From NCBI GenBank assembly GCA_036186865.1, contig AP025046.1:38711834-38775833 (forward strand): a stretch of DNA of 64,000 nucleotides, in the 5' to 3' direction. Origin of the DNA: Eustoma russellianum. Its lineage: Eukaryota; Streptophyta; Magnoliopsida; Gentianales; Gentianaceae. The position numbers and the translations under genes are program-made. Shown in pieces: positions 49,228-60,768 of this stretch; position 1 is the first letter of the stretch; each line of letters opens with the position of its first letter. Below the pieces are notes generated by a model, which was not told the DNA's origin, did not search any database, and saw nothing but the letters and a program-made list of their open reading frames with translations.

Positions 49228-50353
49228 ATGGTTTTGAGGAAAAGATTGGAACCTTGGAACTCCATTTCTCTAATATTTTACCAGACAATCTTGAGAATGA
49301 CCAAAGTATTGCATGCGTACCTCAATGTCTTCAAGGTCATCTTCATGGAGCATGACTCCCCAAATGGTGTTAACCAACATGGTAAAACTGAAAACCAAAC
49401 ACTACACAAACAAACTTTTGCAAAGATGGTTAGTTTAAATCAGCTTGTGTATGTATGCATTTATTGTCTCACTTCCTCTCCTTTCCCACTCGCTTATACT
49501 TTGTTCCTTGACCAATCTGAGGTTAATAACACACAAAGAGAGCAAATAAGAAAGGTGAATGCCAATCTTCAACCAAATAATCTTAATCTTCCACCTTCAC
49601 ACACACTTTCTTCAAAATTGTCTCAAATGAATCTGATTTATTTTCTGGACCAAAACAATTCGTACACACCTCAAATGACTTCAAAGAAGTCTCTACAAAG
49701 TGGTAAAAACATCCACAAAATGGTGGAATCCGAGATGGCCAAAAAAAAGACCCTTTTGGACACAAAATGCACCAAAAAGACGCCCAAAAAGAATCAGGCC
49801 AAACCCACAGAAACTTGAACAATTGAACTAAGATTCAAGGACAAAATGAGACCAAAGATGATGTGTGATGCTGAGCCAAGGATGAACTAAGGGTTGCTTA
49901 GGCAATCTTTAGTTAACTTTGAACCTTTTGCACTTAATCATACTATGGGACTCAAAGCATGAAACAATCAGGTTTTTAAGTGTTTAGACAATGTGTAACG
50001 CTCAGTTGGTGGTATAAAAATTGTAGGGTATGCACGGAAAAGGGGTAGAAATACAAGCTTCTCAAAATTGCACAAAAAGAGTTCGTACAATTTTGCACTT
50101 TTTGCCCCTTTCTTTTTTCACTTCTTCCTTTGAATTTCCTTTCACTTTTCTTTCTTTTATTGTTGTAAATGTTGTGAGCAAGCCTCAGATTCTGAATTTT
50201 TTTCACTAGGGGCAAAATGGTAATTTCACAAGCTGTTTTGTCGAGACTTGTACAAAATGTTTTGAACCCTCTTTTGGGTTGCTTGGACTATTATTTGATG
50301 GGTAAAGGTCGTGGCTAAGGGCTTGGTTTTGGTTGGAACTGATTTGGGCTAAA
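49228..50353. other. Unassigned noncoding stretch with a 200-codon open frame
   Basis: The left edge is where element A stops and the right edge is where an RTE fragment starts. The plus-strand frame 49216-49818 is long for its base composition and lysine-rich at its end (KKTPKKNQAKP), but its first codons are element A LTR sequence. I recognise no domain, so it is probably a chance frame in retroelement DNA. Confidence 0.3.
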
Positions 50354-51094
50354 AGAGGACATAATTGCAGAAGATGGAAGTGGCAGAGATGAAGATGTTG
50401 AGGTGGATGTGTGGACATACAAGGATAGACCGGATCAGAAACGAGGTGTTTCGAGAAAGGTTAGGCGTGGCTAGTATAACAGATAAGATAAGGGAGGGAA
50501 GAATGAGATGGTTTGGGCATGTCAAGCGGAGACAGACAACGGCGTCGGTCAGAGCAGTTGAAAACTCATTGTAGAGGGGAACAGGAGTAAAGGCAGGCCC
50601 AGACTGACTTGGGATGAGCAGATTAGGCACGACCTACTAGATTTGCATCTCTCTGAGGACATGGTCCAGGATAGGAGTTCATGGAGACATAAGATTAAGG
50701 TTAACGAGGTATAGGTCATATATAGGGACACCTTCGAGCATATTTAGAGACATAGATTGGCGTAGACACTATGTACGCTTTACGTTGACTTTGCACTTGG
50801 TTGCTTATGTTTTACCGTTATTTTGTATTACGTGTATATATATACGTTATGTGTATTTTAATATCGAAAGCATCTTCTATATATTTTTTGAATTCCCTCA
50901 CTAACACACTAGCACATCATATCTCTATTATTGTCATTTATGTATGTATGCATAGAGTCGGGGGTCTCACTGGAAGCCGACTCTCTATCCCTAGGGATAG
51001 AGGTATTGTCTGCCTACCATTTACCCTCCCCAGACCCTAACGATAGATTTTGCTGTCGTTGGGATATAATGGGTACGGATGATGATGATGATGA
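50354..51094 (+). mobile_element. RTE-type LINE 3' fragment
   Basis: 50365-50574 encodes the RTE C-terminal tail (MLRWMCGHTRIDRIRNEV, then GRMRWFGHVKRR), matching the minus-strand copy at 39560-39900. The following 3' UTR contains GGACACCTTCGAGCAT (50724) and, about 340 bp later, ends in a (GAT)n simple repeat at 51078-51094, a usual RTE-type tail. It is truncated at its 5' end. Confidence 0.85.
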
Positions 51095-51818
51095 TACTCT
51101 TATGGTGTTTTGGTTTGTAAGTGATGGTTTCAGTCCAATTTAGTTTGTGAGTCTAAATTTAGGGACAAATTTGAGTTATGAGAGGTCTATTTATGTGTAT
51201 GGAGTTGTGGATCTTGTGGGGTGTTTGGCCGTGGATATATATTGGAAGATTTAGGGGTTTTTGGCTACTTTAGACTTGCTGAATTTGGTGAAATGAAAAG
51301 AGGCCACACGAACAATCAACTTGCCACGGTAATTCAGTCACAAAATAAGAATTAAGATGCACAAAATCCTTAAGCAATATAAATTTGCATAGCAACAAGA
51401 GTAGATATGGACTAGGTTGCTTTATAGGCTAAGTATTCCAATGCTTTGTGAAGCTGAATTTTCTTTCTAGATGCAAAGCCTATGTTGTTCAAGTTTGCTA
51501 AAGAAAATTCCAATCCTTCACGCTTATGAGACACATAAAATGATAGATTAACAAGAGCAAATAGCATCCAAGGCTGTGGATATGTTTTTTAACCAAGAAC
51601 TTCAGCCTTTGGACAAACTTTTCCTTGGTTCTTTGTAGTAACTTCAAGGCCGAAATAAATTTTTTTTTTGAATTTGAGCAGAATGGAGAGACAAAATGTG
51701 AAGAACAAGATAGACAACAATTAAAAAAAGAGATGGACAGATTTGTAGTGGGAACGAACCAAAACAAAATTAGAAAGATATGGTGGATTGAGTGACCTTC
51801 GCTCTGATACCAAATTAA
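51095..51818. other. Noncoding stretch ending in a primer-site-like sequence
   Basis: No protein-like frame is present. GCTCTGATACCAAA at 51801-51814 is the exact complement of the TTGGTATCAGAGC primer site, so a minus-strand retroelement leader probably lies here, with its LTR to the right. Confidence 0.45.
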
Positions 51819-52906
51819 TGCATGCGTGGTGCGTGATCTACTCTCTACTTCAAGCCTCCTCCTTCACAATGGTTTAGGCACAAAGGAGTTGGACTCCCCC
51901 TTGCTTTCCTTATGTTAAAATAAGCCTAATAAGCTCACCTTTGCGTTGGAATAGTCGTTGCTTAGGCAAGTTGATTCAACTCTCCTAGACGGTATTCTTT
52001 TAGCAATGACAATCAATCTCAAATAGCTCAATCTTTGACAGATCTTAACCTTGATTTTTAGTTTAAAAACAATAAAACAAAGGATGCTTCTCAAAGCAAG
52101 AAAACGTTTTTCATTCAAAGGTAAAAGCTCCCTTTGTCCAACCGGTTTTACAAGCTTAAATAAGACTAAATCTGATTCTAACACCTATCCAAGTCAAAGG
52201 ATGCAACAAAAAACATCAATCATGGTCTTATGATCTGACTAAAATGTTTGAATCTTTAAGGGAGGTTAAAGAATTCAAATTCCAAGAGTTACAAAAAGGC
52301 TGGATTTTAGGCAGAAATGGTCAGTTGACTGGCCTTTTCCCGTGAATGCAATCCGAATTTGAAGAAGTGTCCTTCTTGAGAAATTTAGTTCATGCCCTCA
52401 GCTTAAATTTTGGCTTTTGAATGACCCAATTTGAAATTTGCATGATGGAGTTACGCGCCATAAATTTCAAGCAATTTTCAGCTGGCTGGATTTTAGGTTG
52501 AAATGGCGCCCTCAGTTGACTGTCCTTTTCCCGTGGATGCAAGTCGAATTTGAAGAAGATTCCTTCTTGAGAAATTTAGTTCACAACATGAATTTTGGCT
52601 TTTGAATGACCCAATTTGGAGTTTGCATGACTGAGTTACACGCCCACAAATTTCAAGCAATTTTCAGCTCTTTCCAGCATTCTTGGTCTAACACTTCCAC
52701 ACGGGTTTGACAACTCCAACAGCCCTCACAAAGCAAAAAAAATGACATAACAAGCATCAAACAAGTAAAAAAGGATAATAAACAAAAACGCAAGAACCCA
52801 AAGTAAGAAAACGTTTATTGAGCTAGTTCAATTAATGAATTTCAGGTTCATCTATGAAGTGCAATCTAACTAAGACACATCTATCACTTTCTTGCACGTA
52901 TGTGCA
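51819..52906 (-). repeat. Probable LTR H (5' LTR of an unknown minus-strand element)
   Basis: TGCATGCGTGG starts 4 bp after the primer-site complement and GTATGTGCA at 52898-52906 would be the other end, giving about 1.1 kb. O's LTR resumes just after. No partner LTR was found to the left, and the boundaries are inferred only from TG...CA and from the junction. It contains a 186-bp tandem duplication. Confidence 0.35.
52298..52669. repeat. Tandem duplication, two 186-bp units
   Basis: Unit 1 at 52298-52483 and unit 2 at 52484-52669 both start GGCTGGATTTTAGG and end CAATTTTCAGCT. They differ by scattered substitutions and small compensating indels (for example TGGTCAGTTGACTGG against CGCCCTCAGTTGACTG). 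Confidence 0.85.
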
Positions 52907-54052
52907 TCATCACCACCCGCAATTTCTCACATCCAACGCCTCAGACAGTTAGAAAATTTAATTCTGAATACAGTTCTGCAAAAATCGAGGCCATCCGAGG
53001 TTGATGCGCCAGGACGCGCAGCCACTCAACGGCACGTGCGGTACACGTGCTGTTTCTGACCTCCGACGCCACCCACTAGAATTCTTATTTTCTTAAACCC
53101 AACCTATTTCCACCCTCAAATGCGCAAAATCCAAGTTTTTTAAATTTAATTTGTCCAAACCAAAACTAAAAACCCTAATTTATATATCACATAAAATCAT
53201 ACCAAATTACCTCCAAATCTCTTCAAATTCAACTTTAGGCATGCTGGTCGAAAACTCCAAACCCCTCCAAACCCAAAAACAATTCGGCCATACCATGTAT
53301 ACCCACAATTTTGTACAAGAATTCACATATCCATATGCATATACGTCCAATACTATCATATGTGCTTACTTTATTAATTATACACATATACACCTTGCAT
53401 GTGTAAGGCCGCTGGACTATCATGCCCTCCGCTAACATATCCAAACAAATATAATATTTATCTTGCACGCATGCATATAATCAGCCAATGATGCATAAAA
53501 ACATACATAGATACAAATATTATGAAATCAAGAATACTCATTATCCAAATTTGATACTAAAATAAACACGTAGGTTTCTCAAAATCATAGCAAGTATATA
53601 TAGAATACTTACATGATGCTTGTATACTATACCGTAACTAGGATTTGTTAGAACCAAAATTATTTTTCCTTCTTCCTAATGTAACCAGCCGAATGATTGG
53701 AAAACGAACTAAAGAATACAAATTGTTGTTGTTGCTTACTGGTGGTGGGCGTGGCTGGAGATTGAGAGGGGAAAAGAAAAGAAAGATGATGCTCCTTTTT
53801 ATTTCCTTCAGGGGAGGGGCGCCAAGTGTAACTTGTGACGTGTGTTTGTATAATTTGTGTAGTATAGGTTTATTATATGGATAGATGTGTGGTGTTGGAT
53901 ATGGATGTTTAAGGAATTTCCAAGTAGTTGTAGGATTTGCTTTCATAGAAATATATCCAAACCCTAAGTCCTAGGTAGTTTAGGATTTATCCTATTTTAT
54001 TTGTTTTATTTTCTTTTTCTTTTTTTGCATGCAAAAAAATTTGTAGATAACA
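52907..54052 (-). repeat. Element O 3' LTR, proximal (U3 side) half
   Basis: It matches 56981-58126 of the 5' LTR: CCCGCAATTTCTCACATCC, the AATATAATATTTATCTTGCA block and the ATAACA end are shared. It ends at 54052, next to the purine tract. Together with 817-2196 it makes one LTR lacking about 85 bp at the break. Confidence 0.85.
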
Positions 54053-54065
54053 CACCTCTCCCCTT
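54053..54065 (-). other. Element O polypurine tract
   Basis: CACCTCTCCCCTT on the plus strand gives AAGGGGAGAGGTG on the minus strand, directly before the 3' LTR start TGTTATCTAC. Confidence 0.8.
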
Positions 54066-54990
54066 ACAAAAAAGTGTCGTCTATGAAACTTACAAACCTT
54101 GGTCGAATAAGTGGGGATACTTCTCGCGCACCTCTTGTTCAAGCTTCCATGTCGCCTCTCGATTGGCGTGGTTTGACCACTAAACTTTAACGTAAGGGAT
54201 AACTCGTCTCCTCAGAACTTGATCTTTACGATCTACGATGCACAATGGAGTCTCCTCATATGTCGCGCCGCTCTTCATCATCAATGGCCGAGCCTCCAAT
54301 ACGTGATTGGGTCAGAAAAGTAAAGCCTTAGTTGCGATACATAAAAGAAATTGTGCATTTGCGACAACACCGGAGGTAGCGTTTGTCGATCGACCAATGT
54401 CACAATCCGCTCCAACACCTCATATGCACCAATATATCTTGGGCTCAACTTGCCCTTCTCGCTAAACCTCAAATTGCCTTTGGTTGGAGAAACCTTCATA
54501 TATACCTTTTCACCCACTTCGAACTCCAATGGTATTCTCTTGGAATCCACCAAACTCTTACTGTGATCGTGAGCCGCCTTGAGCATCTCACGAATGATCT
54601 TAGCCTTCTCCAATGTTTGCTCAAGCAGCTCAGGTCCAGTGATATAATTCTCTCTGACCTCATACCAATAAAGCGGCGATCAACACTTTCTCCCATAAAG
54701 AGCTTCAAAAGGCGCCATGACGATAGTGATATAGTGACTATTATTTTAAGAGAACTCCATGCCGCTACGTGTCTTAGGGAGCCCAGAATAAAATTCATAG
54801 TAATATGCTCCTATTTCCACTCCGAAATCTCTAACGTCTTTAGATAACCTCCAGGACAGTGATGTTTGGTCTTAACTTGCTGACAAACCAAACACCGACA
54901 TCATATTTTGCAGTCTCAGGCTTCATACCATACCACCAATAATTATTCTTTAAGTCATTATGCATCTTAGTGGGAACATGAGCCTTCTTC
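54066..54990 (-). pseudogene. Element O integrase remnants and chromodomain
   Basis: On the minus strand, from about 54990 down: the zinc-binding domain (TKMHNDLKNNYWWYGMK, then CRCLVCQQVKTKHHCPGG in another frame), the start of the core (EHITMNFILG), then a jump to FEALYGRK-like sequence, so the D-D-E core is deleted. 54281-54613 holds the C-terminal domain (FEVGEKVYMKVSPTKG, GKLSPRYIGAYEVLE). 54105-54270 encodes a chromodomain-like tail (RRRVIPYVKV, stop, WSNHANREATWKLEQEVREK), which marks a chromovirus of Tekay/Del type. Confidence 0.85.
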
Positions 54991-55175
54991 ATTTACTGAT
55001 AGAAGAATCGAAGGTCTATTTGAGGTGGAGGAGGAGGTGGCAGTGGCAGATTCTGGTGCTGCTGTTGTTGGGCCAGAAGCTGCACTATCACATTCAGTGG
55101 ATCAGTCAAAGCCTGAGACACTGCACCCTAATTATTTCTGTTACCATTACCGTTAGGATCTCTTCTTGATGGCAT
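54991..55175 (-). pseudogene. Element O gag N-terminal fragment fused to integrase by deletion
   Basis: The minus-strand ATG is at 55173-55175 (MPSRRDPNGNGNRNN), then TAG, then VSQALTDPLNVIVQLLAQQQ and a proline run, ending near 54995. The next readable sequence is the integrase zinc domain. Capsid, protease, RT and RNase H are all missing between the two. Confidence 0.75.
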
Positions 55176-55505
55176 GATGTTGTAACAACACAAATATACG
55201 CAATTTTACCAACATTCATAATTTTTAAATAGATAACCTAAACTGAAATTGTCGAGTAAGGGTAAATAGCAGGTGAAATTCAAAGCTTAAAAGAATAAGT
55301 ACAAAACTCCTACAACTAGGTATTCGTGCCTTACCCGATCATCGCTTAAGTCTAATATCTAAAACTTAATTCTAAAGTCAATACTTAGTGTCAAAATGCT
55401 TAGGTCCAAAATTTTAACCTAGGGCAAAATCGTAACTTGACATTTAAAATCATGGCCTAAATCTACGTTTCCGCCGTGGATCTAGAGCCATGTTCTGATA
55501 CGACC
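55176..55505 (-). other. Element O leader with primer binding site
   Basis: On the minus strand the LTR end GGTTGCTACA is followed by GGTCGTATCAGAACATGG (55488-55505), a variant of the tRNA-Met-type site TGGTATCAGAGC. The rest of the leader is noncoding. Confidence 0.65.
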
Positions 55506-58126
55506 TGTAGCAACCCGTCCCAAACCCTAGTACTCGAAACGACTCATCCACCGTATTTTGCTAAGGTAAATACAAGGCGTCAAAGATAAAATGTATACAC
55601 ATCAGCGGAAGTCAAAATAAAACCCTTAATATCATTATATATTGTAATGAATGTGTCAAAAGTCTAGGTCAAACTATACAATGTCAGAATAATCAAAGAA
55701 ATAAATAACTAAGTCTCCAAAGTAGCTAAAAATGAAAAATCCAAAAGTCTCTAACTCACCCTCAGAAAAACATAGCCACGATCAAATCAACTCCCTTTAT
55801 CATAGTCGTCCTCGACGTACACTAGTTCGTAATCCTGATCATCAGAATAAAAAATAGAAAAGTGTAGTATGAGCGACAAGTCGCTGATGAAGTAACCTCA
55901 CTATACTTACCATGAGATCATACACAGAGAGTCAAGTGTGATAAAATAAGTAACAATATAAAATAATAGCATGCTTCTCATTCACAAGTAAAGTTACTGT
56001 TTTGCTGCCCCTAACATCCAAAATCGAAGATAGCAAATAGACCCAAAAAAGTACATAATAAAGTTCAATTAGGGGTTTGTCCAAACAAAAATTGATGATG
56101 CAATTTTCCAAAAATTCAATGCCAAAAATGTCTAAAGTCAAAGGCCCAAAATTTTTAAAGTTCAGAATATCCAAAGACCGAAATCCAATGTTTCCAAATC
56201 CAATTTTAGCCAGTCCAAAATCCAAATCCGAGTACAACTCGGTCCAAAACATCCAAAATCCAAAATATCCATATTCTTGCTAAAACAATCCAAATCAATG
56301 CAATTGTTATAGTACTTCCCTACAAATGACTTATACTGTAAGACTTGTGAATTGATCCCCTAGTAGTCAATATGCCCTAGCGCTCTATTTCAAAATAGCC
56401 AGTATGCTATGGCGCTCTAATGGCGGCCAATATGTCCGAGCGTTCTATATCCAAAATAGCCAATATGTCTGAGCGCTCTGTTTGTTTGGAACCAATCTAG
56501 CTTAACAACATATTTCAAGTGTAGGGGTGTAATTCCAAAAATATGCCGTGCAACTTTTCAAAATTATTTCCAAGTACCAAAGTTAGTCCAAATTACCAAA
56601 ATGGGCCAAAATGTCAAATTTGTCCAAAATCACCAAAATGCCCTCTAAATATCACATAATTTCCAAACAAATAATGCAAATGGTCCAAAAATTCCAAAAT
56701 ACTAAAACCATCGCTCCCAGCCGTGTATGTATATACATATATATTCCCACGTCCATACATACACAAATACACGTATATAGATACGCGCTACTCCTTCGGT
56801 CCCCTTTTCCCCCAACCCACTACCCAATCTCACCTCACCTTACCTCCTACCCCTCAACCCCCTCACTGACCTATTGCCCAGACCCTGCCCCACTGCCCCC
56901 TCGGCCCAGCCCCACCCCACACCCCAATGCCTAATTTTCCACAAAAACCTTTCTCATCTCTCGTCCTCCACCAAAATACCTCATCACCCGTAATTTCTCA
57001 TATCCAATACCTTAGACCGCTAGAAAATTTCATTCTGAACACAACGCCAAAAAATCACGGCCATCCGAGGTTGGATGCGTCCACATACGCCCTCGTCAAC
57101 ATGTGTAGCACATGCACCGCCTCTGACCTTCAACGCCACCCACCAGACTTCTTGTTTTCTTAAATCCAACTATTTACACCCTCAAATTACAGGAAATTCA
57201 GGTTTTCCAAATTCAATTTGCCCAAAACCGAGACAAAAGCCCTAAGTTATATATCACATAAAATCATACCAAATTACCTCCAAATCTCATCAAATTCAAC
57301 CCATATACCCCTCTATGCATGGTTGTTGGAAACTACAAACCCCTCCAAACCCAAAAACAAATCTCATCAAATTCAACCCATATACCCACAATTTTGTACA
57401 AGAATTCACATAACCATATGCATATATGTCCAATACTATCATATGTGCTTTATTAATTATACACATATACACCTTGCATGTGTAAGGCCGCTGGCCTATC
57501 TTGCCCTCGACTAACATATCCAAACAAATATAATATTTATCTTGCACGCATACATATAATCGGCCAAGCTTGCATAAACACATACATAGATACAAAAATT
57601 ATGAAATCAAGAATATTCATGCGTGATCCAAATTTGATACTAAAATAAATGCGTAGGTTTTGCAAAAGCAAACAAGTATATGCAGATTACTTATATGACT
57701 CTCGTATACTACACCGTACGATCAAACTAGGACTTGTCGGAACCAAAATTATTTTTCCTTCTCCCTAATGTAACCAGCCGAATAATTGGGAAAAGGAACA
57801 AAAGAAAAAAAAATTGTTGTTGTTGCCTTACTCGTGGGGGGCGTGGCTGGAGATTGAGAGGGGGAAAGAAAAGAAAGTTGATGCACCATTTTTATTTCCT
57901 TCAGGGAGGGGCGCCAAGTGTAACTTATGGCATGTGTGTAATTTGTGTAGTATAGGTTTATTATATAGATAGATGTGGTGTGTTTGGATATGGATGGTTA
58001 AGGAAGGATTTGCTTCCATAGAAATATATCTAAACCCTAAATCCTAGGTAGTTTAGAATTTATCCTATTTTATTTGTTTTAATTTCTTTTTCTTTTTTTT
58101 TAATGCAAAAAAATTCGTACATAACA
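55506..58126 (-). repeat. Element O 5' LTR, complete
   Basis: It is 2621 bp, starting TGTAGCAACCCGTCCC and ending TACATAACA on the plus strand. It is colinear with the two halves of the 3' LTR. It contains a 29-bp direct repeat (57282-57310 and 57359-57387) that the 3' LTR lacks. GCATT follows at 58127. Confidence 0.9.
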
Positions 58127-59010
58127 GCATTAGTGTAAAAAATTTCTTTTTAGCTTAATTACTATATTTTGTAAAGAAAAAGCAAAAGCCTGTTAAGGTT
58201 CAAATATCTAGATAATTAGTTATATGTATTATTGTGCATGTATTGCTATTTTTTATCAACAATTAATTGGTTGCAATTTATTGAAATTTTAAAATCTGCA
58301 AAATCATAATTTTTGTGACCGAGTAAATGCCAAAATGAAACATAGTGGAACTAGTTGTCAAAAACGTGTTTCCCCATGTGGACATAATCTTCACCCAGAA
58401 TAGTGATGCATTACCAATTTTGAATGATAATCAGCACACCTCACGGGTCTATGTGTGATACTAAAAGGTACAAGGTTTTCTTACATGATGTCATAGTTAT
58501 ATCAACTCCAACTACATAAGTAAATTCAAAAACAATAAATTTAAAAAATTTAAGATACTATTTAAAAAAATCATCCATAAAAAAATATCACATTGCTCAA
58601 ATAAATTATACCAAACATTCAAAGTAACAGCTCAAACGAAATCAACCAAAAAGAAATATCAAAAATCCAAAATAACTAATAATAGATCAATTTCTTATGA
58701 CTCGGATGGAAGTAGGGATGTCAAACAGGTCGTGTATCGTATTTCTTGTTTCGTGTTTTTTGGGCTTCGTGTATCAAAGTGTCATATTCATACCTTACTG
58801 TTTGTTTCCCGTGTATGGATGTAGATACTCAAACGCGTACATGTTAGGTTTCATGTTGTGTATCGGGTATACACACGAACTTGACAAGTACAAATATTTC
58901 AAGTTGTATACGGGTCATTTCATGTATTTTTCAGGTATTTTCAGGTTTCGTGTATTTTTCAGGTTTCATGTACTTAAACGACTACTGTTAGTCTGTTACC
59001 ATGTATGAAA
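58127..59010. other. Flank between elements O and E; possible DNA-transposon end
   Basis: GCATT (58127-58131) is the second copy of O's target duplication, so this continues the DNA upstream of the P450 fragment. It is AT-rich without a gene to about 58690. From 58712 AGGGATGTCAAACAGG and repeated CGTGTAT/TTCAGGTTTCGTG segments resemble the start of hAT-like non-autonomous elements, cut by element E at 59011. The 103-codon frame at 58697-59008 lies in this repeat. Confidence 0.4.
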
Positions 59011-60415
59011 TGTTGGATCTGCAAGGCACCACTAGAAGGGGGGGTTGAATAGATGGTGCGGAAAGTGTGCTTTTTTAAAATTTCTTTAAACTTGAACAAT
59101 TCAAGTTCTGAAAACAGATTCTGTTTTCAGGACCAGTTTTAAAACATTTTTAAAACTAGGTTAGAGGTCTCCAAAAATTATGAAATTTTGAGAGAACTTA
59201 GCCTCATATGTTATGAGGGTCCCCTAAAAATTTCAAATCAAAATTCAACCTTTAACCCCTTCAAAAACCGTTGGTACTCAGATTGTGTAAATCTGCCAGA
59301 AACGGTAGATGGTTTTGAAAAATTAATTCCTATTTGTGTGAACGTCCAAATGCTCTGAAATTTTGACCAATAACTCCTTATATATTATATTTAGATGGAT
59401 TGAAACAGTTTTGGAAAATTCTTTCGGGAAGCAGGTCAAATACAATCAAAGTCTCAACCTTTGCAAGTCTGAAAATCAGACTGCACTAGTCTCAGAACTT
59501 TTGATGTTTAGTTGACTTATACTTGTCCAAAAGGGTTGAAACTTGTGCCAAATTAACCCTAGAACGTGTAAGTATGTTTCTGGAAATTTTCGTAATTTTT
59601 AAAAATCGTTTACTATTTTTACGGATGCGAACAAGAAGGATAAACAGTGCAGTAACTGAAACGTAAATGCAGAAAGTAAATGACACCAAGAATTTTATAC
59701 TGGTTCAGTTATAAGCAACCTACTCCAGTCTTCAAGGAACACCTTCCTTGGTTCACACTAATCACACACACGCAGTACACCTTACCGCAGGGTTGATAGA
59801 GTTACACCTAACTCCAACCCTTTACAAACCTTGTATGACGAGTACAATTCACACGAACACCACCACCTTGCTAGAATGATGATTGATCACACCTTGATCA
59901 ATCTTTTACAAAGATATATGAATGGTGGTTTATATGAAGCCTATTCAAGATTGAAAGATGTAAAGTACAATAGGCTTTTTACAAGAAAAGAGAGAAAGAA
60001 AATGTAGGAGAAAAGAAGCTAGGCAATTTGATCACTTTTGAATGCAATTCTTGTTCTTGTATTTGTTTGTTCTCCTCTTCCTCCCTTATAGAGTCCAGCC
60101 GTCCCCCTCTTGCCATCTCCCCCTCTTGAAAATTTCCTTTTAAATGCTTGAGAGAGTGTAAGACATCATGGTGACAATGCTTTGCTTACTTGGCATCATT
60201 CTATTGGACCATCATTTAGTCTTTGCTTACTTGGCACCTCTTTATTGGTTCAATGTTGTCATCATTTGATGACTTGGAAAATCTGAAATAATCACTTAAA
60301 ATTTGCCAAAAAATCAACCATTAATTCATACCATAAATCACAAATTCCATCATAAATTGCAAGACAAGAAATCTCTCCTTTTTCAAAGCAAAAAAATCGG
60401 TCATTATCACCTTGC

Positions 60416-60768
60416 CATGCTGAATTTTTCAGCATGTGCATTATGAAATAAAATTCAGATTATTTACCATCTTTCTTTGAATTTTTATTATAAAAATGAA
60501 TCAACCATATATGGTAAGTCTTGCTATCAATTGATGAATGAACTTGGACACAAAATGGGTGAAGAATTCGGCCACCATAACCTTCACACATGCTGAAAAA
60601 TTTCAGCATGTGTGATATGTAGAATATCACACTTGATTACCTTACATAATATTCAAATCATTTCCATAACATCTTCAATCAATCCTTTAATAAAAGATGA
60701 CAAAATATGTCACCCTTAATGTCAAAACATCGGCCAACATATGTGTAGTATGCTGAAATTTTCAGCAT
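60416..60768. repeat. Three spaced hairpin repeats, core TGCTGAAA/TTTCAGCA
   Basis: Inverted repeats occur at 60416-60436 (9-bp arms), 60585-60614 (perfect 14-bp arms CACACATGCTGAAA) and 60750-60768 (9-bp arms). They are spaced about 165 bp apart inside the element E LTR. Family A has only worn half-sites (3593, 48568). Confidence 0.75.

Larger units (their letters stand above)
817..58126 (-). mobile_element. Element O: Tekay/Del-type Ty3-gypsy chromovirus, internally deleted and split by nested insertions
   Basis: The element begins on the plus strand at TGTAGCGATT (817) and ends at ATAACA (58126), flanked by perfect 5-bp GCATT duplications. Orientation is minus: 5' LTR 55506-58126, primer site about 55489-55505, gag start 55175, integrase and chromodomain 54066-54990, polypurine tract 54053-54065, 3' LTR from 54052 downward. 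The 3' LTR is broken at about 52907 and resumes at 2196, so everything between was inserted into it or rearranged there later. Protease, reverse transcriptase, RNase H and most of the integrase core are missing. O is the oldest traceable insertion in the window. Confidence 0.85.

Noticed and set aside
60416..60768. CRISPR-like array from regularly spaced repeats
   Set aside because: Only three imperfect hairpins with unrelated long spacers inside a plant LTR; no cas genes and the wrong kind of genome.
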